A stretch of 36,554 nucleotides of DNA from Lentisphaeria bacterium (lineage in GTDB: Bacteria > Verrucomicrobiota > Lentisphaeria > Victivallales > Victivallaceae): the NCBI GenBank assembly GCA_900768505.1, contig CAAGED010000007.1, positions 1 through 36,554 of the forward strand, given 5' to 3'. How positions within the stretch are numbered: position 1 is the stretch's first letter; the number at the start of each line of letters is the position of its first letter. Under the pieces are notes generated by a model, which saw only the letters and a list, made by a program, of their open reading frames with translations, did not search any database and had not been told where the DNA came from. This document shows, piece by piece, positions 16,345 through 23,998 of the stretch. The translations under genes and the position numbers were made by a program.

Positions 16345-17271
16345 ATGAAAGAACCAGTCAGACAGCCATGTACTGTGGTTACTGCCGGCGATCAGAATTA
16401 TGTGTGGGGAGTTTTTCTGCTCCTATCTTCAATGCAGCGCTGGCAGATGTCCGAACCGGTTATTGTCGGGGCTTATTCCTGGGATGAACGCTGGCTGAAT
16501 TTCATTGGAGCAATGCCAAATGTCAAAATTATCCGGCTGGATCGGAATGATCGCCGATGCGTATGTGTTACCAAACCGATGCTGATGCTTCAGGCAGAGA
16601 CGGAATTCGTAACCTGGATCGATAGCGACGGTATTTTTTCCGGTAACTGCTCGGATCTGCTTTATGGAGAACCAGAGTGTCTATATGCGCGCAGTTACAA
16701 TCCGCTGGAGTTGACGGCGCACCATTTTGCCCGACTGCCCGCTACCATAGCCACTTGGATTCGCGATGTAGGTGATTTGCCGGAGCGGCGCGACATCAAT
16801 GACGTTTGTACCAACGTGGTCGGTTTGTCCTTGTCCTACAATCGCGCATTATTGGAAAAATGGCGTGATCAGATGCACAAAGTACTTCCATTAGATGTCG
16901 GTATTGTCTGCAAAAGAGGCACTCCGTATTTTCAGACCGATGAATCGGTGCTTAATTCACTGCTTTCCTGCTGGGGGGCGGCACCGGAGATCACTGGTTG
17001 TTATCGTTTGGACAATTTGCATACAGCGCATTACATTCATTTAGCGTTCAACCCGAAACCCTGGCAAGAGATGTGGACGCAACGGGCGTTGTGTTTTTAC
17101 GACGAGATTATGAATCTGCTTGACTGGTGTCGCGAAAACGATAAACTACCTTCTTTCGCTCCGCTTCCGCGATCTCTGCGTGATGACAACCGAAAATTTT
17201 ATGAATTAATTGCTCCTTTTGCGCCAACTTGGTGTCGAGTAAAAAAGGTATGGAGAAAGCTGAAAAAATGA
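16345..17271 (+). CDS. putative GT-A glycosyltransferase (GT8-like)
   Basis: This 308-residue protein lacks the GT2 DDGS signature. It has the layout of GT8-like enzymes: an N-terminal VVTAGDQNYVWGVFLLLSSM segment, a conserved Lys in VTKPMLML, and a clear metal-binding WIDSDG (Asp93-Ser-Asp95). A later FQTDESVLNSLL and an HTAHYIH motif are compatible with a C-terminal third metal ligand. It has no signal or membrane segment. The last residues are very basic (RVKKVWRKLKK), which could hold it at the membrane. It lies 3 bp after the previous transferase and overlaps the next (ATGA at 17268-17271), so it is translationally coupled. Donor and acceptor cannot be inferred. Confidence 0.75.
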   Translation: MKEPVRQPCTVVTAGDQNYVWGVFLLLSSMQRWQMSEPVIVGAYSWDERWLNFIGAMPNVKIIRLDRNDRRCVCVTKPMLMLQAETEFVTWIDSDGIFSGNCSDLLYGEPECLYARSYNPLELTAHHFARLPATIATWIRDVGDLPERRDINDVCTNVVGLSLSYNRALLEKWRDQMHKVLPLDVGIVCKRGTPYFQTDESVLNSLLSCWGAAPEITGCYRLDNLHTAHYIHLAFNPKPWQEMWTQRALCFYDEIMNLLDWCRENDKLPSFAPLPRSLRDDNRKFYELIAPFAPTWCRVKKVWRKLKK

Positions 17272-18357
17272 GTAAAGATGCAGAGTTCCCCTTTTTTTCT
17301 GTAATTGTTTCGGCATGCGAGATTGCCCCCCTATGTGCCGGATTTGATGAATTCGCTGCTCAATCAGACGTTTAATGACTTTGAAGTTTTACTGGTCGTT
17401 GAGACCAGCAAAGACGGCATCGAAGCGGAGTTACGGCGGGCAATCAACGGCGATGCCCGTTTTGTTGTTATAAATCAGCCTTGCAGCGGTTCTGCCAGTG
17501 CGGGACGCAATCACGGTATCGAAGTTTCGCGTGGTAAATATTTGGTTTTTGTTGATGGCGATGACTTTTTGGAGTTTGACGCGTTGGAGCGCTTTCACAC
17601 TGCCATTGATCAATACGGCTGCCTCGACCTGCTGGCCGGCGCGGCAAAGCTGGAGTGGGAATTATCCGCCCCATGCGCCGGTGAAAATATCTTGAGCCAC
17701 CCGATACCATGCGGCAAAGTAATGACAGGAGCTGCCGCTCTAAAAATCATTTTGCCGAAACATTTTCAGCCGGCGACCTGGCGGCAGATTTACCGGGGCG
17801 ATTTTTTGCGCAGTCACTCTGATCTGCGGCAAGCGGTGGGACGGCGCCATCAGGACGAGGAGTGGACCCCCAGGGTGTTTGTTGCCGCTGCTGGTTTTGT
17901 CGCATTGCCCTTTGTCTTTTATCATTACCGGAAGCGGGTAAATTCGGTTACGACTAAGGCGAACCCCAGATCAATGATAGACTGCGCCGATAATTTGCGG
18001 GATTTCATTGCATTTTGGAATTCGGACAAGTGCCCGGAGTTAGTGCGCGGCGAATTGGCAAGCTGGTATTGCGATTTGTTTTTTCATTTTTTCAATACTA
18101 AATATTGAAAAATGTACGATCGCTCTTTGCGCAAACGGGAGTTCAACCGCATACTGGCTTCGGAAGCGGATTTTGCAGCCTATCGGAGGATAGCGCGTTG
18201 TGCAAGTTTTTCCAAGCGGATTTTGATTGTGGTTTTTGATACAGCGCGGCGCAGCGGTGTCGGTTTTGTGATTGCCGAGTGGTTATTTCGTTTTCTGTAT
18301 TGGCCGCTGGTGGTTGATTTGTGGGGTGTTTTGAGAAGGCAATTCGATAAAAAATGA
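17268..18357 (+). pseudogene. GT2 glycosyltransferase broken by a frameshift and an in-frame TGA
   Basis: Starting at ATG 17268 the protein reads MSKDAEFPFFSVIVSACEIAP, a normal GT2 opening. It then loses frame in a run of six C (17326-17331). Removing one C joins it to YVPDLMNSLLNQTFNDFEVLLVV and VFVDGDDFLEFD, the rest of a GT2 domain. The frame then meets TGA at 18106-18108 and continues, still in frame, for 82 codons (KREFNRILASEADF... to RRQFDKK). Repaired, it would be about 362 residues, matching the 353-residue sibling upstream. The usual DDGS is replaced by VETSKD, another sign of decay or divergence. The frame entered at TTG 17305 is probably not an independent gene. It overlaps its neighbours by 4 bp at both ends, so it was once part of the operon. 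Phase variation or an assembly error in the C run remain possible, but the separate TGA favours a true pseudogene. Confidence 0.78.
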
Positions 18358-19880
18358 CAAATCTGCTGGCAAAAAATACGCTGACCAATTATTTGGTGGT
18401 CGGGGTAAAATTTATACAAGGGTTTCTGGTGACCCGCTGGACAATCCAGTATCTTGGAGCAGAGAATTACGGTCTGTGGGCTGTTTTGTGGACAATTTTC
18501 GCTTATTCTTTGCTGCTTGACTTCGGTTTTGGAGCGACGGCACAGAAATATACCGCCGGGGGGTTGTTTCGCCGCGATATTGTTCTGTATAACAAAATTA
18601 TATCCGCAATTCTATTGGTACATCTGCTGATGTCGCTGGTGATTGTCGCAGTCAGTGTGGTGTTGTCGTTTTATGTTTCACCATTGTTTGACCTGCACGA
18701 TCCTGATAAGATAGAATATTGCCGAAAGGCGTTTTTGATTTTTGCCATAGGAACGGCACTGGTTTTTCCTACCAGTGCGTTTCCGGAAATGTTAGTCGGA
18801 CTTCAGAAGCTTTATATCCGCAATTATATTAATCTTGCCGCAAAAATTATTGAATTATTCGGTACTTTGGCGATATTTTTACTTGGAGGCAAAGTTATCA
18901 GCCTGACCTTTCTGACGTTAGGGCTTACGTTGTGTGTGAACCTTTGTATATTGAAGTTTTTGCGTCGTGATATTCCCGGTCTGCGTTTTAGTTTTGTCGC
19001 TGATTGGAATATTTACCGTCAGATTGGCCAATTCAGCTGGTTTGTCTATCTGGTGGCGCTTTCACGGCTGCTGCTGAACCGCAGCAGCCGGCTTATTATC
19101 AGTGTGATGTGCGGTTTATCCGCTGTCGGTATATTTCACATGTCAAGCCGGTTGGCCGAATTTGCCCTGCTTGCTTCAGTGCAGTATCAGGAAAACATCA
19201 AACCGATGACCGCACGTCTGCATGCGGAAAAAAAGACAGAGGAGTTGGCTGATTTCATTATTGAGTCGATGAAGATCAATCTTTGTACCGGACTTTTCTT
19301 TATGCTGCCATGCCTTTTGTTCACTCGAGAACTGGTGATATTTTTATTTACGGTAAACGACCCGGAAGTCTTTGCTTTGTCGCGTTGGTTTGTCGTCAGT
19401 ATGCTGGCCTCCGTGGCAGTGCGGCAGCCATTACACTCGTATTTATTAATGTCCAACAATCACAAATTACTTTCGATTACAGTCATTGTGGAGGCGTTTA
19501 TCAATGTCGGGTTGGATATATTGCTGATTCGTCGATTCGGGGTGGGAGTGATCGTAGTCAACTCGTTGGTTATTCAGCTGGTGTTATCAGGCATAATATT
19601 ATTGCCGACTGCCTTGAAGAATCTGCATCTGAGCTGGTATAAGGTGATTGCAGAGGTCTATTTGCGTCCATTGCTCTTTTGTTTGCCTGCGGGTGGAGCA
19701 GCTTATATTTTCCGCAACTACCTGGGGGGATACCTCAATAATTTTGGTACGGCGTTAATTGGCGGGTTAATTTGTTCCGGCATATTTATCACACTGGTTT
19801 TTTTCCTGATGCTTAATGCAGCGGAAAAAAAACAACTGCTGAGTATATTTCACGTTTTGCCAAATAAATTCACAAAATAG
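18354..19880 (+). CDS. Wzx-type polysaccharide flippase
   Basis: This 508-residue polytopic membrane protein of the MOP superfamily has about 12-14 hydrophobic helices. It opens with LTNYLVVGVKFIQGFLVTRWTIQYLGAENYGLWAVLWTI, typical of O-antigen/teichoic-acid flippases. A short amphipathic segment (SMKINLCTGLFFMLPCLLFTRELV) begins the second half. It would move undecaprenyl-linked glycan units made by the neighbouring transferases to the outer leaflet. Its ATG overlaps the stop of the broken transferase (ATGA), so its translation may depend on ribosomes coming through that gene. It is the last gene of the cassette. The right inverted-repeat arm begins within 10 bp of its stop codon. Confidence 0.9.
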   Translation: MTNLLAKNTLTNYLVVGVKFIQGFLVTRWTIQYLGAENYGLWAVLWTIFAYSLLLDFGFGATAQKYTAGGLFRRDIVLYNKIISAILLVHLLMSLVIVAVSVVLSFYVSPLFDLHDPDKIEYCRKAFLIFAIGTALVFPTSAFPEMLVGLQKLYIRNYINLAAKIIELFGTLAIFLLGGKVISLTFLTLGLTLCVNLCILKFLRRDIPGLRFSFVADWNIYRQIGQFSWFVYLVALSRLLLNRSSRLIISVMCGLSAVGIFHMSSRLAEFALLASVQYQENIKPMTARLHAEKKTEELADFIIESMKINLCTGLFFMLPCLLFTRELVIFLFTVNDPEVFALSRWFVVSMLASVAVRQPLHSYLLMSNNHKLLSITVIVEAFINVGLDILLIRRFGVGVIVVNSLVIQLVLSGIILLPTALKNLHLSWYKVIAEVYLRPLLFCLPAGGAAYIFRNYLGGYLNNFGTALIGGLICSGIFITLVFFLMLNAAEKKQLLSIFHVLPNKFTK

Positions 19881-19885
19881 TTGAT

Positions 19886-20103
19886 CCTTATTCAAATTTT
19901 TACTTTTGACAAATGGTGGCGATGCTGGCACCGGATGACATTAGCAAAACAAAAGGATATTTTTAAGATGTTTGCCGCTAATATGTTGAGTTTTTTGTCT
20001 TGTCTTGACGGTTGTTATTGGTATCGGCGGTTCGAAAAAAACTCAGCCCAAAATTCAGAATTATCCGCAATTTTTTGGGCAAATTATCGGTTGACACGAC
20101 ACT
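19886..20103 (+). repeat. right arm of the long inverted repeat around the glycan cassette
   Basis: This is the partner of 14741-14977 in opposite orientation. Alignment starts at ATTCAAATTTTTAC, runs through the 43-bp identical core (19965-20007) and ends in TTGACACGACAC (20091-20102). Both copies contain ATG TTT GCC GCT AAT ATG followed by codons for LSFLSCL before diverging, but no frame is conserved beyond that. The arm lies immediately after the flippase stop codon. The remaining gap to the MATE gene (20104-20333) holds only a possible TATACT box at 20294-20299. Confidence 0.85.
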
Positions 20104-20333
20104 ATCTACCGAAAATCTGCCTGGAAATAAGGTTTTGCATAAATACCCAAATATCCGCTGTGGCAGCAGGTTGCTAAAAGGTTCCCGCCAATAAATTTTT
20201 ATTTGCGAAAAAAAATGCTTTTTCGGTGCTGGAATATTTTTATGTGGGCAAAGATGTGCTATTGTATATGGAATTGTTTTTTGTCTTTTGCTTTATACTT
20301 TGTCTTCATAAAAATTTATTTTTCGGGTGAAAT

Positions 20334-21752
20334 ATGAAAAGTTATGAAATTGACATGTGTCATGGTCCGTTGGCGGGTAAAATTCTGCGTTTTGCCATGC
20401 CGCTGATGCTGACCTATATTTTGCAGTTGCTCTTTAATGCGGCGGATTTAGTTGTAATCGGGCATTATTCCGACCATATGGCAATGGCTGCCATCGGCGC
20501 AACCATGAATCTTAATTCACTGGTGATAAATGTGTTCATCGGTCTGGCGGTCGGAACAAACGTAGTGGTGGCTCACTATTTTGGCGCTAAGAAATTCAGC
20601 AGCATTCACGCCGCGGTGCATACCTCGATCGCCGTGGCGTTCTGGGGCGGAATCGGTTTGATGATAATCGGGCTTTTCGTGGCCAAACCCTTATTGGTGC
20701 TGATGAAAACCCCGGAGGAGGTGCTGCCGCTATCCTGCACTTATATTTGGATTTGTTTTGGTGCAATTCCGTTTATTATGCTTTACAATTTTGGATGTTC
20801 AATTCTGCGGGCGGTGGGAGATACCCGGCGGCCGCTGATTTTTCTGGTAATTGCAGGGTTGGTCAATGTGGTGCTGAATTTGTTTTTCGTAATCGGCTGC
20901 GGCATGAGTGTGGGTGGAGTGGCATTGGCGACGGCGATTTCCCATTGCATCGCCGCCACGCTTATTCTGCGTACTCTCATGAAATCCCGGGAAAATTATC
21001 ACTTGAATTGGCGGGAGTGCCGGGTGGATTGGAAAATTTTTCGCCAAATCCTCCAAATCGGCGTTCCGGCCGGAATTCAAAGCTCATGTTTTGCCGTCTC
21101 CAATATGCTTATTCAATCCTCCATCAACTCTTTCGGTGCAACCGCCATGGCCGGCACCACCGCCGTTTTGGGGGTGGAGGGCATTGTCTATGTCGGCTCC
21201 TACGCTTTTCACCAGACTGCCATCTCCTTTGTGGCGCAGAATTTGGGAGCACGGAAATATAAACGAATTCTCAAGAGTCTTTACGGCTGTTTTGTTTTCG
21301 CTATTATCGGCTGTTCAATACTGGGGTTTGGCTTTTTTCTGGCCGGAAAATATGTTTTGTCCATTTTCAATCCCAATCCAGAGGTTATTGCCTGGGGAAT
21401 TCTACGGATGAAAATACTTTTTACCACGTATGGCTTATGCGGTATTATGGATGTGGCCAGCGGCGGGTTGCGGGGGCTGGGGTACTCAGTTTTCTCAACA
21501 GTGATTTCGCTTTTGGGAGCATGCGTATTTAGAATTTGGTGGGTGGTGATGATTTTCCCACATAATCGGACCATGGAAAATTTGCTCTACTCCTACCCGA
21601 TTTCATGGGCGTTAGTGTCATTGATTGGTTGTATTACGCTTTTCGCGGTTTATCGCCGGATTTTGCACCGCCACTGCCGGATTTCCACCCCGTGGCGCTG
21701 GCTGCACCCATCAATTCCAAAGGGATTGCGGTATATTGGCGGTGCCAAATAA
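20334..21752 (+). CDS. MATE family multidrug/sodium exporter
   Basis: This 472-residue inner-membrane antiporter has two six-helix halves. The first half starts CHGPLAGKILRFAMPLMLTYILQLLFNAADLVVIGHY, the classic MATE opening with the P-L-x-L and D-x-x-x-V-I-G motifs. A second repeat starts RQILQIGVPAGIQSSCFAVSNMLIQ. Such proteins expel cationic drugs or metabolites in exchange for Na+ or H+. Length is normal for the NorM/DinF branch. The C-terminal 25 residues are basic and soluble. The start is preceded by GGGTG, a weak ribosome site. It is not part of the glycan cassette: the inverted-repeat arm separates them. It converges on the zinc exporter gene with a 63-bp gap. Confidence 0.9.
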   Translation: MKSYEIDMCHGPLAGKILRFAMPLMLTYILQLLFNAADLVVIGHYSDHMAMAAIGATMNLNSLVINVFIGLAVGTNVVVAHYFGAKKFSSIHAAVHTSIAVAFWGGIGLMIIGLFVAKPLLVLMKTPEEVLPLSCTYIWICFGAIPFIMLYNFGCSILRAVGDTRRPLIFLVIAGLVNVVLNLFFVIGCGMSVGGVALATAISHCIAATLILRTLMKSRENYHLNWRECRVDWKIFRQILQIGVPAGIQSSCFAVSNMLIQSSINSFGATAMAGTTAVLGVEGIVYVGSYAFHQTAISFVAQNLGARKYKRILKSLYGCFVFAIIGCSILGFGFFLAGKYVLSIFNPNPEVIAWGILRMKILFTTYGLCGIMDVASGGLRGLGYSVFSTVISLLGACVFRIWWVVMIFPHNRTMENLLYSYPISWALVSLIGCITLFAVYRRILHRHCRISTPWRWLHPSIPKGLRYIGGAK

Positions 21753-21815
21753 GTGTACCATTCAAAATTAGTTTTGCCGGAGCAAGGGCAGTGCCGCAAT
21801 TCAATACGGCATTAT

Positions 21816-22778
21816 TCAGCAGTTGCTTGAGGCGCAGGGGCGGTGTTCAAATTCAAATGTAGCATGAGTTACGCCGTGCTCTGCCGATTCGGCGTGAAGT
21901 TCCGCCCGGGTTTGCTCAAGAGCGGCAAAATCTTTCAATACCACATGGGCGGTCAAGGCGTTTTCCGTCGTACTGATGGCCCAAATGTGGCAGTGGTGAA
22001 TATCGCTGACATTGTTGTGGTGACGCAGTTGATTCAACAACTCCGGCGCCTGCACCGCACTGGGGATTCCGTCCAGCACCAGTCGCAGACTTTCGGTTAG
22101 CAGTGGATAACTTGAAACAATAATCACTCCGGCAATCACCATTCCGACAATCGGGTCAATAATGGTCCAGTTGGTAAAGTAAATGATTACTCCGCTAATT
22201 ACCACTCCCGCGGAAATTAGCGTATCGGCCAGCATGTGCAGATAAGCACCTTTGACGTTAACGTCGTGTTCCTTGTCACGCTGAAAGAGCAGTACTGTTC
22301 CGCCGTTAATGAGGATGCCTATGCCGGCAGTCAGCATGATTGCCATGCCGCCCACGGTTTGGGGGTGGCGGAATTTTTCAATGCATTCCACAATAATGAA
22401 GACTACGGCGACAAAAAGAATCAGTGCATTCAGCAGCGAGGCCAGAATGGTTGATTTGCGAAATCCATAGGTGAATGTGGCGCTGTACCGCTTTTTCGCC
22501 AGTAAAAAAGCCGCCATTGAGATTGCCAGATTGCCGACGTCGCTTAAATTGTGTCCTGCGTCGGCCAGCAGCCCCATGGAGTTATACCATTTGCCGACGA
22601 TAAATTCCACTGCCACAAAGAGAATATTAAGGATAATTCCAACGGTGAATGCCAGGCCCATATTGCCTGAATATTGGCTTTGATGGTGATGATGATGGTG
22701 GTGCCCGTGATAAGTCTCAGGCGTTGCAGTTTGATTGGATAATTTTGGTTGTTCCAGCGAGGGATTGACTTGCGGCAT
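21816..22778 (-). CDS. CDF family zinc (divalent cation) exporter
   Basis: This 320-residue cation diffusion facilitator has six membrane helices and a soluble C-terminal domain. It exchanges cytoplasmic Zn2+ (or Cd2+/Co2+) for protons. The transport site is visible as HNLSD in helix 2 (His76, Asp80) and HMLAD in helix 5 (His181, Asp185). The HxxxD/HxxxD combination is typical of zinc-preferring ZitB/CzcD members. The N-terminus carries a histidine run (residues 24-32, HGHHHHHHH), probably a metal-capture tail. Another His-rich patch (LRHHNNVSDIHHCHIW) lies in the cytoplasmic domain. It is 3 bp downstream of an SmtB-type repressor gene, forming an operon expected to be induced by zinc. Confidence 0.93.
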   Translation of the reverse strand: MPQVNPSLEQPKLSNQTATPETYHGHHHHHHHQSQYSGNMGLAFTVGIILNILFVAVEFIVGKWYNSMGLLADAGHNLSDVGNLAISMAAFLLAKKRYSATFTYGFRKSTILASLLNALILFVAVVFIIVECIEKFRHPQTVGGMAIMLTAGIGILINGGTVLLFQRDKEHDVNVKGAYLHMLADTLISAGVVISGVIIYFTNWTIIDPIVGMVIAGVIIVSSYPLLTESLRLVLDGIPSAVQAPELLNQLRHHNNVSDIHHCHIWAISTTENALTAHVVLKDFAALEQTRAELHAESAEHGVTHATFEFEHRPCASSNC

Positions 22779-22781
22779 TTT

Positions 22782-23147
22782 CTACTCCTTATGTTCTTCG
22801 CTCTGGTGCGTTTTGGCTAAATCAAATAAAAGTTGAATGTGATAATCGTTCAGTGAATAAAAAGTGGCCTTGCCTTCCCGACGGCATTTTACCAGCCGAA
22901 GTTGACGCAGTTGTTTTAGGTGGTGGGAGACCGCCGGCTGTGTCATGCTCATGACCATTTGCAATTCCCCGACGCATAATTCACTCAACAGCAGGGCGTT
23001 GATAATTTTCAACCGGGTTGGATCGGCGAAGCATTTGAATAGTTCGGACATTTCATCGAGCAGGTCAGGCGATGAAATTTTTTTCCCCACCTCGGCAACG
23101 GTATCAGCATTGATATTGGTGGAATAATTTAGTTCTGTATTTTCCAT
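22782..23147 (-). CDS. ArsR/SmtB family zinc-sensing repressor
   Basis: This 121-residue winged-helix dimer represses its own operon and releases DNA when metal binds. The recognition helix is MTQPAVSHHLKQL. At the C-terminal alpha-5 helix the residues DYH and HQSE give Asp101, His103, His114 and Glu117. This is the exact DxH-X10-HxxE spacing of the SmtB/CzrA alpha-5 zinc site (SmtB Asp104, His106, His117, Glu120). The alpha-3 ELCVCDL motif of cadmium/lead sensors is degenerate here (ELCVGEL has one Cys). Zinc is therefore the likely ligand. A matching promoter-operator is present just upstream, and the zinc exporter follows 3 bp downstream. Confidence 0.93.
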   Translation of the reverse strand: MENTELNYSTNINADTVAEVGKKISSPDLLDEMSELFKCFADPTRLKIINALLLSELCVGELQMVMSMTQPAVSHHLKQLRQLRLVKCRREGKATFYSLNDYHIQLLFDLAKTHQSEEHKE

Positions 23148-23178
23148 AAGCGTATGTGAACCTGTTTTTAATTATTTT

Positions 23179-23235
23179 ATAAACATATAAATATCTGTTT
23201 ATGTATAATATAGCAAACAACCACCTGTTTTGCAA
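23179..23235 (-). promoter_or_regulatory. promoter and operator of the repressor-zinc exporter operon
   Basis: On the minus strand TTGCAA (23230-23235), a 17-bp spacer and TATATT (23207-23212) form a good promoter. Immediately downstream, covering the expected start near 23200, lies the inverted repeat ATAAACA...TGTTTAT (23179-23202), which also pairs ATA/TAT inward. This resembles the AT-rich 12-2-12 operators of SmtB/CzrA repressors. A repressor bound there would block transcription at its start. A small hairpin (AACGTC/GACGTT, 23240-23260) separates this promoter from the upstream gene. Confidence 0.72.
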
Positions 23236-23259
23236 GTTGAACGTCATAAAAAAAGACGT

Positions 23260-23901
23260 TTATGGTAAAATTATTTCCGGGTTAGAGAGGTTTGCCTGCA
23301 AACTCGCCGCCAGTTTGCCAATATGAATGCCATCAACAAAACTGTGATGAACCTGTACGGAAAACGGCAAAATTAAACGCTGGCTGCGAGGGAAAAATTT
23401 TCCCCAGTCGAAAATGGGGGAGGCCTGCTCCGGATTGCCGGAAAAGGTGTGGGTTTTTTCCGTGTAACTTACCCAGGGCAACGGTGAAAATACGAACGCC
23501 TCATTGGCCGGCGGCGCGATAAAATATGCCGTTTGAGTCTCGGCGGCATGCCGGGCGCCGGATATGAAAGAATTTATATTTTCCAGGTATGGGAAGTTGA
23601 TAAATTTAAACAACTCGGTCTCCTGATTCAGCCACACGAAATTTACGCTGCATTGATCGTACAACACTACATCGTCGTTTAAAAAACGATACCGAAAATT
23701 TTCCAATTGGTTGGCGCAGCGACTTACAACGTGCATCATCGCCAAGGTGAATGAGTAGTTATGGGCTTTTACCCACGGTTGAAAATCGGTTATATCAAGC
23801 TCAAAACCAACGGTGTAGCATGGAATCTGCTGCCGTTTAAACACTTGGCAATGCAGCGCCCGCGGCCAGATGTTTTGATCAATTTTAGTGTAGTTTGACA
23901 T
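23260..23901 (-). CDS. chloramphenicol acetyltransferase-like protein
   Basis: This 213-residue protein has the length and fold markers of the classical (CAT type A) chloramphenicol acetyltransferases, which move an acetyl group from acetyl-CoA to the drug's 3-hydroxyl. The active-site segment reads VQVHHSFVDGIH. His186 corresponds to catalytic His195 and Asp190 to Asp199. Arg14 (IWPRALH) corresponds to the Arg that pairs with that Asp. Other shared blocks are LDITDF, FRYRF and SPLPWVSYT. Many genomic homologues with this motif do not confer resistance, so the natural acceptor is uncertain. The start follows GGAG by 6-7 nt. It stands alone between the transferase terminator and the zinc operon promoter. 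Confidence 0.82.
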   Translation of the reverse strand: MSNYTKIDQNIWPRALHCQVFKRQQIPCYTVGFELDITDFQPWVKAHNYSFTLAMMHVVSRCANQLENFRYRFLNDDVVLYDQCSVNFVWLNQETELFKFINFPYLENINSFISGARHAAETQTAYFIAPPANEAFVFSPLPWVSYTEKTHTFSGNPEQASPIFDWGKFFPRSQRLILPFSVQVHHSFVDGIHIGKLAASLQANLSNPEIILP

Positions 23902-23934
23902 TTTTTTCTCCGTATTACATACATTTTATTGAGC

Positions 23935-23969
23935 AAAAAAATACCGCCCGGACAAAATCTTGGGGCGGT
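23935..23969 (-). terminator. intrinsic terminator of the processive glycosyltransferase
   Basis: On the minus strand ACCGCCC pairs with GGGCGGT around a 13-nt loop and is followed by ATTTTTTTG. It lies about 30 bp past the stop codon of the gene ending at 23999 and before the CAT-like gene. The two are therefore probably separate transcripts. Confidence 0.85.
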
Positions 23970-23998
23970 CAAGCAATTAACAATGGGTTTGCAGTGGA

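Noticed and set aside
17326..17331. Programmed +1 ribosomal frameshift at the C run
   Set aside because: GT2 genes are not known for this, no stimulatory stop codon or structure is evident at the site, and the second lesion (TGA) points to decay. It remains possible but unsupported.
17305..18108. Independent glycosyltransferase gene starting at TTG 17305
   Set aside because: It would lack the first beta strand of the GT2 fold, which is encoded in the adjacent frame from ATG 17268. The frameshifted single gene explains both.
18106..18108. TGA read as a sense codon (alternative genetic code)
   Set aside because: Other intact genes here end at TGA in sensible places (16341, 17271, 27449), and no intact gene has in-frame TGA codons.
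18112..18357. Separate 81-residue gene in the glycan cassette
   Set aside because: It is in the same frame as the preceding transferase, separated only by one TGA and one codon. Its addition restores normal GT2 length, so it is the severed C-terminus.
19881..20194. Short plus-strand reading frames after the flippase
   Set aside because: They run through the right arm of the inverted repeat and are not conserved in the left arm beyond the identical 43-bp core.
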